Made by a program: the position numbers and the translations under genes. The notes beneath the pieces are model-generated. The model was not told the origin of the DNA. It ran no database searches and saw only the letters and a list, made by a program, of their open reading frames with translations. A DNA stretch of 64,000 nucleotides from Diadophis punctatus similis (taxonomy: Eukaryota; Chordata; Lepidosauria; Squamata; Dipsadidae): contig JALIGW010000259.1 of assembly GCA_023053685.1 (NCBI GenBank), forward strand, positions 62,001-126,000, read 5' to 3'. Positions 12,815-23,427 of the stretch are shown one piece after another. The first letter of the stretch is position 1; the number at the start of each line of letters is the position of its first letter.

Positions 12815-13280
12815 CAGGGGTGAAATCAGGTTTAACAGATTAAAAAGAGTTGGAAGGGACCTTGCAGGTCATCTAGTCCAACTCCCTGCCCAAGCAGGAG
12901 ACCTTACATCTGCCTCTACCTAGGATCGAACTCACAACCTTCTGATTGTGAGGCAAGAGCTCCACCTCTAGGCCACAGCAGCTGTATAGTTCTCTATAAA
13001 TAAATATAAATATAATATAATATAAAATATAAATATAAATATAAATAAATATATAAATCCAGCAGGTTCTGACAGGTTCTGGAGAACCGGTAGCAGAAAT
13101 TTTGAGTAGTTCGGAGAACCGGCAAATACCACCTCTGGCTGGCCCCAGAGTGGGGTGGGAATGGAGATTTTGCAGTATCCTTCCCCTGCCATGCCCACCA
13201 AGCCACGCCCATCAAGCCACACCACACCCACCAAGCCACGCCCACAGTAACTGTAGTAAAAAATTTGGATTTCATCACTG
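12815..13280 (-). mobile_element. hAT element of GGCGTGGC family, perfect TSD CATGAAGG, split by a SINE
   Basis: CAGGGGTGAAATC at 12815 and GGATTTCATCACTG ending 13280 are its termini; CATGAAGG flanks at 12807-12814 and 13281-13288. An insertion from about 12831 to 13054 separates the first 16 bp from the rest. Confidence 0.85.
12831..13054 (-). mobile_element. tRNA-derived SINE with CR1-like 3' tail, nested in hAT
   Basis: On the minus strand a tRNA-like head (TGGCCTAGAGG A box, GAGTTCGATCC B box) runs into a CR1-type 3' end (GTTGGACTAGATGACCTGC). That suggests a SINE mobilised by CR1. An AT-rich (ATAAATAT) block lies next to it. Confidence 0.7.
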
Positions 13281-13296
13281 CATGAAGGTATATGAC

Positions 13297-13449
13297 CAGT
13301 GGTATGTTGTAAATGATTTTGCTAATGGTTTGTGCGCACGCTACACTTCTGCACATGCGCAGAAGCGTCCTGGGCGGGTGGGCGGAGCTTCCTGCCGCCG
13401 ACGCTACCAGTTCTAAGAACCGGTCCGAACCGGGAGCAACCCACCGCTG
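13297..13449 (+). mobile_element. hAT MITE with perfect TSD TATATGAC
   Basis: Starts CAGTGGTATGTTG and ends CAACCCACCGCTG; TATATGAC at 13289-13296 and 13450-13457. The left duplication directly abuts the right duplication of the previous hAT. Contains GCACATGCGCAGAAG and GGTGGGCGGAGC. Confidence 0.85.
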
Positions 13450-13457
13450 TATATGAC

Positions 13458-14090
13458 CCACAGAAGTAATTGCACAATGACCTAAATCATAGTTTATTGA
13501 ATAAACCACAATGATTGGCTTATCTAGCAGGCTACCGCATTATTTTGGATGAGTGAGATACATAAAATATGTTGGCAACCAGTAGCTATCTCATTAGAAA
13601 CACCCTTAGTCACCTCAGCAGGTTATGATCCGATTGTTTTATAGAGCTATGTTCATAGGAATATATTTACATAATCAAATTAAACATCAAACCAACCCAG
13701 AAGATTTACAACCTTGATAAAAACAGCAAAGAACAAGTCAGACATTACCCCAGAGGGGGAAAAAACCCTTTGTATTATTGGCAGAAACAACATAAAGAAC
13801 AGGAAGACCATTAAATCTGTTGACCAAAGAACTAAATTTGAAACTCATATATTTTTTTTAAAAAAAATAGTCCTGGCATACCTCCAGGTAGAAAGTCCAT
13901 TTGGCTGCCTGGAATGTAAAACCAACTGTCAATATTGCATTTCCCTTATCTAATGTTGACAGAGAGTGACCGAGAGAAAGAGTCTGGCATAGGGGCTTGG
14001 CAAAGAAATCTTGGCTTAGAATGTTCATGAGGTTCTCCAATCAACAGGTCTTCTCCAATCTGTTGATTTCAACTTTCAACATGTTAGGGA
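13458..14090. other. Unassigned intergenic sequence
   Basis: AT-rich, no recognised gene or repeat. Confidence 0.5.
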
Positions 14091-14099
14091 AGGCACAAT

Positions 14100-14398
14100 G
14101 ACTCGGGGGTGAAAGACCTGGAAAGCTGACAAGACCAGGCTTGAGACTCGAGCACCGCGCGGCGGGGTGAGCTCCCATTCCTTGCTCCAGCTCCTGCCCA
14201 CCTAGCCGTTCGAAAGCATGCAAATGTGAGTAGACAAATAGGTACCACTTCGGTGGGACAGCGCCGGCGTATAGTCATGGCAGCCGCATGACGGTGGAAG
14301 GATCTTCAGACAATGCTGGCTCCCTCAGCAAAAAAAAAAAAAAACCCAGAGATGAGCACTGCCCCCTAGAGTCAGATAGGGGAAACGTTTACCTTTAC
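14100..14398 (+). mobile_element. Sauria SINE, degraded
   Basis: Matches the body and 3' end of the complete copy at 17362-17714 (GTGAGCTCCCATTCCTTGC, CACATGACGG-like segment, GAGATGAGCACTGCCCCC, tail TTTACCTTTA). The tRNA-like head is replaced by unrelated sequence. Confidence 0.8.
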
Positions 14399-14587
14399 TA
14401 TACATTGTAAATTGCAATGAGTCTTATGGCAATTGGTGGTTTAGAACTGTAACACACAATATAATATAAAAGGTGCAGGATTCCCTGGCAGCCAATTTTT
14501 CTGCAAAGGTAATCCAGTTCTGGAATGCCCTCTGGAGTCAAACAGACTGCCCATTTACTTTGGTCGCTTTCCACTTGCAAGCAAATA

Positions 14588-15042
14588 CTGTATTTTTCGG
14601 AGTATAAGACGCACCTTAGTTTTTGGGGAGGAAAATAGGGGAAAACAATCTGCCTACCAGGTATTCATCTGGCTAGCTTCCTTAGTCTGGTCAGCTTCAG
14701 CACATTATTTTATCCCCTGGTTAGGACTTAAAAAAACCTTCTTCAGAGAGAGTAACAATGAAAGAGCATGCAAGCCGGTAAGAGCTGGGAAGATCATTAG
14801 CACCTGGTTAGGGCTAGAAAAAAACTTATTCAGAGCAAGTAGAGCAATGGAAAAAAAAACTGCAAAGACTTAGGGCTGGAAAAACATTCTTCGGAGAGAG
14901 TAACAATGAAAAAGCCTGCAAGGTAAGAGCTGGGAAGATCTGTTAGCACCTAGTTAGGGCTGGAACTACATTCGAAGTATAAGACGCACCCAAATTTTCA
15001 GCCACTTTTAGGGAGGAAAATCTTATACTCCGAAAAATACGG
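14588..15042. mobile_element. MITE with CCGTATTTTTCGGAG termini (TA target)
   Basis: Inverted ends CTGTATTTTTCGGAGTATAA and its reverse complement; TA on both sides. Internal TAAGACGCACC repeats near each end; interior sequence (CTTCTTCAGAGAGAGTAACA-like) is itself repeated. Three copies in the window. Superfamily not decided. Confidence 0.75.
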
Positions 15043-15668
15043 TATGTGTTTTTTTTCCCCTTCCCTTTCTTTTCAATCATTTTTTTTAACATCGGGTTTT
15101 ATGCTGCAGTGTTTGTTTGTTTTTAAAAAAACTTATTTCTGATGCAGCGCTATTTATTATGGTTACTTACCTACTAAGCGTTGCAGGCTGCTGTTTTTCG
15201 TTTAAACAGTTTTATCAGTTATATTAAAAGTTGCTGGTAGGAAAATATTCTTTGGAAGGGCAGCATATAAATTTTTTTAAAAAATAAACAAAAGATGGTT
15301 TGCCAAAGTCCACATGGATTCTGACTGGAGGCTTGTTTGCACAAGGGTTCCAAAACTTCAGTGGGAACGCTTCCCAATTAAATTTTCATACCGATACAAT
15401 TTTATCTCAGGCAGTATTTGAATCAGATTCATACGGGGACTTAGCTACCGCGTTAACCTATTAAGTTGCATAATATAAGCCCAAAGAGGGGGGGGGGGAA
15501 ACTTGGACATTTGGTTAAGTTGTGACTTTGAACTAGCCTTGTGCTATTTATAGGTTTGATTAAGCTACTATTACAGATTGGTATTTCAGCAATATAACGG
15601 GTTTTATATATTATGATTATTTTGGCTATACTGTTTTTTATGATCTGTTGCTACAACAATAAACTTTA

Positions 15669-15805
15669 TATATACATATACGTGTGTGTATGTATGTATG
15701 TATATGTATGTGTATATGTGTATATATGTATATATGTATACACATGTATATATGTATGTGTATATATACATACATACATACATATATACATACATACATA
15801 CATAC
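15669..15805. repeat. TATG/TACA microsatellite
   Basis: Alternating TATG, TATA and TACA units immediately upstream of a hAT element. Confidence 0.92.
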
Positions 15806-16192
15806 CAGAGGTGGGTTCTAACTTACCTCGCTGCCGGTTTGCTTCCTCCCGCGCCGCGTGGCCGCAGTAGCAAAAAATCAGAAAACATTCCCAAAATTTT
15901 TTTTGTGCAGTAGCAAAACATCAGAAAAAATTCCAAAAAAACCCCAAACGAAAACAAGATGGTGATGCATGCTCACTGCCAGAAACTCGGCTTCTGCGCA
16001 TGTGCAGAAGAAAAAAAACCCCGAAAAAATATTCCTCCAAAAAATCCCCCCCCAAAAAAAATCAAAGAAAAAAGATGGCAGCGTCCACGGACTGGCACCG
16101 ACCAATCCGGTTCGGTGATGTCATCGTGACGTCACCAGCAGGTTGCTACCAGTTTGGGCGAATCGGTCCGAACCGGGAGGAACCCACCTCTG
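15806..16192 (+). mobile_element. hAT element of CAGAGGTGGGTTC family
   Basis: Starts CAGAGGTGGGTTCTAAC and ends GGAACCCACCTCTG; flanks ATACATAC / ATACACAC (one mismatch), both in microsatellite sequence. Contains CTTCTGCGCATGTGCAGAAG. Confidence 0.8.
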
Positions 16193-16328
<136 letters not shown>

Positions 16329-16419
16329 CACCCTCTAGCCAGGAAAAGCTTCCTGTCCAAGTGGGGGGAAATGGTATTTCCAGAAGCTTTTTCAGGAAAT
16401 TATTTTTTAAAAATCTGAT

Positions 16420-16560
16420 TCTTTCTCTCTCTCTCTTTCTCTCTCCATCTCTCTCTCTCTCTTTCACTCTCTCGCTTGCTCTCTCTCCATCTTTCTCTCT
16501 CTCTCTCTTTCTGTCTTTCTCTCTCTCTCCATCTCTTTCTCTCTCTTTCTCTCTGTGTTT
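16420..16560. repeat. CT-rich low-complexity tract
   Basis: TCTCTCTTTC-type units with CCATCT interruptions, about 140 bp. Confidence 0.9.
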
Positions 16561-16574
16561 TCTCATTTGATGTA

Positions 16575-16975
16575 CAGATAGTCCTTGACTTATAACAGTT
16601 TGTTTAGTGACCGTGCAAAGTTACAACGACACTGAAAAAAGTGACTCTTAATCGTTTTTCACACCTACGACCGTTGCAGCATCCCTATGGCCATGTGATC
16701 AAAACCCAGATGCTTGGCAATTGACTCATCTTTATGACGGTTGCAGTGTTTCTGAGGTTACGTGATTCCCCCTTTGCGACCTTCTGACAAACAAAGTCCA
16801 TGGAGACGCCCGATTCACTTCACAACCCTGTCATTTACTTAACCATCGCAGCGATTCGCTTAACAACTTTGGCAAGGAAGGCCTTAGCCTGGATCAAAAT
16901 TCACTTCCCAAATATCTCACTTAGCAACAGAAATCTCGCGCTCCATTTTGATCGTAGGTCGAGGACTAGCTGTAT
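16575..16975 (+). mobile_element. Inverted-repeat DNA element with CAGGTAGTCC termini (TA target)
   Basis: Starts CAGATAGTCCTTGACTTATA and ends GTCGAGGACTAGCTG, flanked by TA. Four copies or fragments occur (also 18537-18942, 43723-45690, about 34955-35100). No transposase. Superfamily not decided. Confidence 0.72.
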
Positions 16976-17099
16976 TTGGAAATGATCGTGTCAGGGCTGA
17001 TCATATATGTAGGTATATATATACATAATTTTGTATTTATTTATTTATTTATTCATTTATTTATTTATTTATTCATTTATTTATTTATCTTGTCATGTT

Positions 17100-17297
17100 C
17101 ATGTAGTGTAATATTGGAGGTGATGACCCTTTAAGAGCTGTATGCAACGAAATTTCATTTTTAATTGTATGCCAATTAGTGTACATTCAAAGTGACAATA
17201 AAGTTATCTCTCTTCTCTTCTCTTCTCTTCTCTTCTCTTCTCTTCTCTTCTCTTCTCTTCTCTTCTCTTCTCTTCTCTTCTCTTCTCTTCTATTCTA
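17100..17297 (+). mobile_element. LINE-like 3' tail followed by (TTCTC)n
   Basis: Sequence ending AAAGTGACAATAAAGTTATC runs directly into about 17 TCTCT/TTCTC pentamers (17208-17290). An upstream TTTA array occupies 17036-17087. A second probable instance of a microsatellite seeded by a retroposon tail. Confidence 0.6.
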
Positions 17298-17361
17298 TTC
17301 GCTGATTGCACCTAATTGCTGATTTTGTTGCTGCCCAAGCAATCAAGGGAAAATCAATTGA

Positions 17362-17714
17362 GGGACGCGGTGGCTCAGTGGCTAAGACGCTGAGCTTGTC
17401 AATCAGAAGGTCGGCAGTTCAGCGGTTCGAATCCCTAGCGCCGCGTAACGGAGTGAGCTCCCGTTACTTGTCCCAGCTTCTGCCAACCTAGCAGTTCGAA
17501 AGCACGTAAAAAATGCAAGTAGAAAAATAGGAACCACCTTTGGTGGGAAGGTAACAGCGTTCTGTGTGCCTTCGGCGTTTAGTCATGCTGGCCACATGAC
17601 CACGGAGACGTCTTCGGACAGCGCTGGCTCTTCGGCTTGGAAACGGAGATGAGCACCCCTCCCTAGAGTCAGGAACGACTAGCACATATGTGCGAGGGGA
17701 ACCTTTACCTTTAA
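17362..17714 (+). mobile_element. Sauria SINE, essentially full length
   Basis: tRNA-like head (GGGACGCGGTGGCTCAGTGG A box region; GCGGTTCGAATCCC B box), central GTGAGCTCCCGTTACTTGTC, and a BovB-like 3' end (GTCAGGAACGACTAGCACAT ... ACCTTTACCTTTA). Sauria SINEs depend on BovB for mobilisation, and BovB is present in this window. Confidence 0.92.
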
Positions 17715-18260
17715 GCAATCAATCTCTTGAAGGTGTCCTCACCATCCTCCAACTTTTTGGAAACCCACTCAAAACCACGTGCCTTTCTCTGGAATACTTA
17801 ACCTGTTTCACTCAGGGAAACAGGATAGGATTAATATAAACCCTTGAACCTGGCCCAGCTGGCAACGCGTGACTTTTCTCACCCATAGGAAATAATACGG
17901 GGAGAGGTTCTTTTCCTTCTGCCCGCCCTCAGTTTCTTTTTTTAAACTGGATGTCCAAATGGCCACCCTAGTAATATGTGAACTGAGGACAAGGTCACCA
18001 TCAGCAGTCGTAGTAGATTAGAAGCACATCCAAAGTAAAGAGAGAGCTGGCGACGATCCACGCGACTTTTCCTAAAGACGGAAGGTGGCGGGGATAAGGA
18101 GGAATGCTGCTTCTTGTAGAGAAGGGATACGAAGTCAAGTCGTCCTGATTTAAAATCATATTCGGCCTAGCAATGTTGCAAGCTAGCATTTAGAAACCAT
18201 CCAGCACCGTGACACAAAAAATAAACACACACACAAACACACACAAAGAAAGAACAAGTT
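17715..18260. other. Unassigned intergenic sequence
   Basis: No coding signal or recognised repeat. Confidence 0.5.
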
Positions 18261-18266
18261 TTACAG

Positions 18267-18540
18267 CAGTGTTGGATTGCTGCCAATTCGGACCGATTCT
18301 TTAGAACCGATAGCGGAAATTTACCGCCGCTCACCAAACCGGCAGTGATGATCGGCGGTCCACGCTCCCGAATGGGTCCTCCGGTCACCGCAGTTTGCAA
18401 AAAAAAACCTCTGCGCATGTGCAAAGGGTCATTTCCAGGTCTTTTGCGTGACGTGATGACGGAAGTGCACAAAACGCGCACTTCTGACACGAATGCGACG
18501 GGAAGGGAAGGAAAGGGAAGGGAAGGGGAACCCACCCCTG
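18267..18540 (+). mobile_element. hAT MITE inserted at the edge of another DNA element
   Basis: Starts CAGTGTTGGATTGC and ends GGAACCCACCCCTG; TSD TTTTACAG / TTTCACAG (one mismatch). The duplication contains the first three bases (CAG) of the CAGGTAGTCC-type element that follows. A GGGAAGGGAAGG tract is near its end. Confidence 0.78.
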
Positions 18541-18942
18541 TTTCACAGGTAGTCCTTGACTTACAAACATCTGTTTAGTGACCGTTCAAAGTTATCATGG
18601 CACTGAAAAAAAGCGACCCGTGACCGTTTTCCACACTTACGGCCGTTGCAACATCCCCACGGCCCTGTGATCAAAATTCAGACGCTTGGCAACTGACTCA
18701 AATTAACGATGGTTGCATTGTTCTGGGGTCATGTGATCCCCCTTTTTTGTGACCTCCGGACAAGCAAAGTCAACGCGGAAGCCAGATTCACTTAACAACC
18801 GTGTTACTAACTTAACAACTGCGGTGATTCGCTTAGCAGCTGTGGCAAGAAAGGTGGTAAAATAGGCCCAAAACTCACTTAACGCATGTCTCAGCAACAT
18901 AAATGTTGGCCTCCGTTGCGGTCGTTAAGTCGAGGACTACCT
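18538..18942 (+). mobile_element. Inverted-repeat DNA element with CAGGTAGTCC termini
   Basis: From ACAGGTAGTCCTTGACTTAC to GTCGAGGACTACCTG, followed by TA. The left TA is preserved only in the left duplication of the hAT that landed at its edge. Confidence 0.75.
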
Positions 18943-19129
18943 GTATATATTCCTCAAGGCAGTACTGTTGATGTCCAAGCTGCATATTTTGGAGGCCTCC
19001 TCCTCTCCTCAAGGAGGTTTCCACCCGAAGAAAAGTCCTACTCAGGTGTCATAGGATCAATCCACAAGCTACAGACCCTTTCCCCACTTTGATTCTGAAG
19101 ATAGATTCTAGCTACACTTTTTCCAAAGT

Positions 19130-19136
19130 CTGTCTG

Positions 19137-19207
<71 letters not shown>

Positions 19208-19256
19208 CTTTCTTTCTTTCTTTCTTTCTCTTTCTTTCTTTCTTTCTTTCTATCTT

Positions 19257-19308
<52 letters not shown>

Positions 19309-19335
19309 TTCTTTCTTTCTTTCTTTCTTTCTTGC
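19130..19335. repeat. (TTTC)n microsatellite
   Basis: About 205 bp, nearly pure pyrimidine, with TATC and CTC variants near 19210-19262. The Phe/Leu/Ser and Lys/Glu/Arg frames are artefacts. Confidence 0.97.
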
Positions 19336-19690
19336 ATTTATATGCCGCTCAACTCCGCAGGGACTCTGAGCGGCTAACAAAAATACAAATAACATCAATA
19401 TAAAAAAATTTAAAAACAGGGTTAAAATACAGTATAACAATATACTGTATAAAAGGACATTTGGTCAACTCAATCATTCAATCCTTTCATTACAAGGGCC
19501 AGCATCGACAATCAATGGCCCCAGGCTTGCCGAAAGAGCCAGGTCTTCACGGCTTTTCTGAAGGCCAATAAAATGGGGATCATCCGGATCTCGGGGGGGG
19601 GAGTTGGTTCCAGAGGGTAGGAGCCGCCACAGAGAAGGCCCTCGCCTGCGGGCCCGCCAGCCGATTTACACACGTTGGTAGCATCTTACG
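19336..19690 (-). mobile_element. Dispersed retroposon-like repeat abutting (TTTC)n
   Basis: Starts GCATTTATATGCCGCTCAAC next to the array and contains CCAGGTCTTCACGGC, GAGTTGGTTCCAGAGGG and CCACAGAGAAGGCCC. Related to 11501-11844. Confidence 0.55.
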
Positions 19691-19795
19691 TTTTTAAAAA
19701 AAGCAAATCAAATTCACCCTGGTCTGCATCAGCCAGATTCAACCACTTTGGCCATCCCTGATCCAGATGTCAAAGATGAAGTGACCACCAAGTAC

Positions 19796-19796
<1 letters not shown>

Positions 19797-19848
<52 letters not shown>
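19797..19848. repeat. (CA)n microsatellite
   Basis: About 25 units. Confidence 0.95.
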
Positions 19849-19849
<1 letters not shown>

Positions 19850-21085
19850 ATTAAACGAATATCCAGGAATTCAGCTTGAATTATTCAAACGATTAGATTC
19901 AAGACCTAGAAACCAAAGCCACTTTGCCAAGATTGAGAGCAGACAATCTGCAGTTCCACTACATAACCCATACACTCCTTTCTTGATCACCCCCACCCAC
20001 CCCCACCCTCTGTGATCGCAACTGCCAAAACCCATGGCACACTTTTATCACTGAACTCGTGGCACAATTCCTCACCAAACTGCGACTTCTGCTTAAGGGC
20101 TCCAGAGGAAGCTTTTTGCTGGTGTTTTTAAAGCTCTCTTAAGAACCAAAATCCTTAATTGTCCCATCGTACCTCACCGAGTTCTTAAGCTGCACCAAAC
20201 AACAGGAGGTGGTTTCGCGGCTGTCCTCAGCAGCTGACAGAAGATGTGATCAGCATAAGCTGGTTTCTGGTCTTATTCTTCAGATTAGCTCTCTTTTAAA
20301 ACCAAACCAGGTTCCTTGCATCCGAGGACAACCCGGGAAGAGTGAAAGTTCCCAAAACAAAACGAAAAAATTCAATTGGTTACCCAGTCCTGTTTTCAGA
20401 TATTATATGTGTGTTCTGTCTATCAGATGCACGGTTGCTTAGCAACCAATCTGTTTACGTCACTACAGGTAATAAAGTCAACTTACATCCATGCAAGGCA
20501 TCTGATTGAATAAATACCGTTGTTGGGGTTGGGTGGGGGAAAAACCTCAGGATGGAAGAGAATTTCATTTGGAAACCTCATCTTCTGAGGTGGTGGGGCT
20601 CAGCGGAGGTACAGCAGGGTCCCTTCAAGAATTAGCAACTGGCTCCTGGGCTTTCTCCTCGTTGTTATTTAATTCGGCATAGGTATATAATAACAAACTG
20701 TATTTTTAGTAGGATGCCATCAGGAAATTTGTAGAGGAGGGAGAATCTGGAGCAATAAACTTCTTCTGGTAGTGCGCTGAATCATCATGAAAAAATATAG
20801 AACATGAATATATTTGGCACATTATGTGTAAATACATCCAATTAGTAGGACATTCTGGGTGGTTCAGTCTTGAACTCCTCGTTAGGGAAAGCTGTGTGGA
20901 TGCTATTTGATATTTAAAAAAAGAAATAGAGCAATCCCCCAAAATTACAGCGCTAAACAAGCTGCAGTGAAAATATAAAAACAGTAGTTATTTTTTATTA
21001 GTATCCTTGCATTTTAGCCTTCTTGCATGTGGCTAATCTCTGCTGATTTTACAGTCTGATCAGCCTCTCCCTTTTTAAGTAGCAG
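19850..21085. other. Unassigned intergenic sequence
   Basis: No gene, tRNA or repeat family recognised; open frames are short and without motifs. Confidence 0.5.
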
Positions 21086-21089
21086 TATC

Positions 21090-21990
21090 TCCCACCCTAA
21101 GGAAGGCTGAGCGCCAAAGAATTGAGGCCTTTGAACTATGGTGCTGGAGAAGACTCCTGCGAGTCCCTTGGACTGCAAGGTGATCCAACCGGTCAGTCCT
21201 ACAGGAGATCAACCCTGACTGCTCTTTAAAAGGCCAGATCCTGAAGATGAAACTCAAATACTTCGGCCACCAAATGAGAAGGAAGGACTCACTGGAGAAG
21301 AGCCTAATTCTCAACAGAATACCTTACGCAACCAGACTTGAAATCCTGGGCTTAGAAAGCTTAGAACTACGTCGCCTTCGGCACGACCTAAGCATAGCTC
21401 ATAAAATTATCTGCTACAACGTCCTTCCTGTCAACGACTACTTCAGTTTCAACCACAACAATACACAAGCACACAACAGATACAAACTCAAAGTGAACCA
21501 CTCCAAACTTGACTGTAGAAAATACGACTTTAGCAACAGAGTGGTAAATGCCTGGAACTCACTACCTGACATTGTGCTTTCGTCACCAAACCCCCAAAAC
21601 TTTACCCTTAGACTGTCCACTGTTGACTTCACCCGATTCCTAAAAGGTCAGTAAGGGGCGTGCATAAGCACACCAGTGTGCCTACCGTCCCTGTCCTAAT
21701 GTTCCCTCTTATCAGTATTCATCTTATGTATATAAACAATGTTTTATCTATGTATATTACCAACACGTACTTGACAAAAATAAATAAATAAAATAAAATA
21801 AATAAATAATGCTGGGAAAGATTGAGGACAAAAGAAGAAGGGGATGGCAGAGAATGAGGTGGCTGGATGGAGTCACTGAAGCAGTCGGCGTGAGCTTAAA
21901 TGGACTCCAGAGGATGGTAGAGGAGAGGAAGGCCTGGAGGAACGTTGTCCATGGGATCGCGATGGGTGGAACACGACTTCACAACTAACA
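21090..21990 (+). mobile_element. BovB (RTE) LINE 3' end, split by an L2-like insertion
   Basis: 21090-21308 encodes the BovB RT C-terminal segment (FELWCWRRLLRVPWTARR ... LKYFGHQMRRKDSLEKSL). 21808-21990 continues it (GKIEDKRRRGWQRMRWLDG ...) and the 3' end (GGTGGAACACGACTTCACAA). Removing the insert rejoins the reading in frame. Confidence 0.9.
21309..21807 (+). mobile_element. L2/CR1-like LINE 3' end nested in BovB
   Basis: An open frame encodes an RT C-terminus ending with FSNRVVNAWNSLPDIV and FTRFLKGQ stop, then a 3' UTR with GGGCGTGCATAAGCACACCA and GTCCCTGTCCTAATGTTCCC, and an (AAAT)n tail. Flanked by TAAT (21305-21308 and 21807-21810). Confidence 0.88.
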
Positions 21991-22304
21991 ACAACAATAT
22001 CTCTCATTCAACAAGGAGGTGCCAGTTTGCCAAGTGTCTGTCCATCCATCGGTATTTCCTTGGTTGGAAAGAGACTAAAGATCCACCCACTCCCGTTTCT
22101 CATCCTCTCAGGAAAAGGTCAGGATTTTTTTTTCATTCAACAACTACATGTGATTTCAAAACTCTGCGCTGCTTTCAGGACTCATAAAATGATCCGATCG
22201 CTGGAAAGGTCAATCAGAACTTATGAAGGGTGTGCTTCAAATCGCTTTAATGAAGTGAAAATTCAGAGAGAGAGAGAGAGCAGAACCTCTTATATTTATT
22301 TTTA

Positions 22305-22432
22305 TATTTATTTATTTATTTTTGTCAAGTACGTATTAGTAATATACATAGATATAACATTGTTTATATACATAAGATGGGTACTGATAAGAGGGAACAT
22401 TAGGACAGGGACGGTAGGCACGCTGGTTTAGG
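22305..22432 (-). mobile_element. L2-like LINE 3'-terminal fragment
   Basis: Minus-orientation copy of the same 3' UTR (TTTTGTCAAGTACGTATTAG ... GGGACGGTAGGCACGC) with an ATTT tail. Confidence 0.8.
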
Positions 22433-22699
22433 TTAACCTTCCAAATCTAGCAGAAGGGAAGCAAAATTAAGCTTCTATATTTTTAACAGGTGTTAAGAGC
22501 CAAGAAAAAATTGGAATCGTGCCAATTTTGTCCTTTCTCCCATGACAAGCTGCAAATGATAACGTATCTTCTAGGTAACACTTAAAGGTGCAGGGTTCAG
22601 TTGTGATCCTATGCATCAACTTTAAGTTACCTGGGCCCCTCCAGACATTTTAGATTCCAACTCCTTCCAACCCCGGACAGCAGAGCCAATAGTCTAGGA

Positions 22700-23081
22700 C
22701 AGTGATGGCGAACCTTTTTTGGTTCGCGTGCCAAAAGGGGGGGGAATGCGGGGGATCACGTGTATGCGTGCCCACACTCATAATTCCATGCACCCCCGCA
22801 CATGCACTCATGACCCCCCTGCTCCCAGCATGCAATGGCACGCCCATTTTTCGCTCTCCCCAGGCTCCAGAGCCTTTCTAGGAGCCTGGGGAGGGCGAAA
22901 ACGGCCTTCCCCACCCCCTCTGGAGGCTGGAAACAGCCTGTTTCCAGACTCCCACTGGGCCCAGAAGGCCCAAAAATCAGCCGGTTGGTGCACACATGCA
23001 CGCCGGACCTGAGCTCGCATGCTCACCGATATGGCTCTGCGTGCCACTTGTGGCACCCGTGCCATAGGTTCGCCATCACGG
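22700..23081 (+). mobile_element. hAT (Buster-type) MITE, perfect TSD GTCTAGGA
   Basis: 15-bp inverted termini CAGTGATGGCGAACC / GGTTCGCCATCACGG with one mismatch; GTCTAGGA at 22692-22699 and 23082-23089. GC-rich interior with a CCCTCCCCAGGCTCC / inverted copy. No transposase. One of five copies in the window. Confidence 0.93.
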
Positions 23082-23224
23082 GTCTAGGATTATAGGAGCA
23101 GTAGTCCCAAAACATCTGGAAAACAGCAGGTTGCTTTATCCTGCAGTGTGCAGCCTCAGGGATTCCTTTCTTAATAAAGGTAATCAATTAATCGGTCAAT
23201 TAAGAATCACTAAGTAGAAATGTT

Positions 23225-23427
23225 ATGCAGGTGCTGAAGGCCAAGAGGCAATCGATGGAAAATAATCAAGGAGAGAACCAAGCTAGAACTAAAGAGAAAT
23301 TTCCTAATATTTAGAACAATTGGTCAGTGGATTGTTCTTACTGTCAGGAATTTTCTCCTTAGTTCTAGGTTGGTTCTCTCCTGGATGAGTTTCCATCCAT
23401 CGCTGCTTCGTCAGGTGCATTAGAGAA
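23225..23427. mobile_element. Two CR1 fragments joined head to head
   Basis: About 23240-23332 matches CR1 in plus orientation (GAGAAATTTCCTAATATTTA). About 23333-23427 matches the same region in minus orientation (GGAATTTTCTCCTTAGTTCT). This makes an imperfect inverted repeat. Confidence 0.7.

Noticed and set aside
17362..17440. Possible tRNA gene
   Set aside because: tRNA-like head of a Sauria SINE; three more copies occur in the window.
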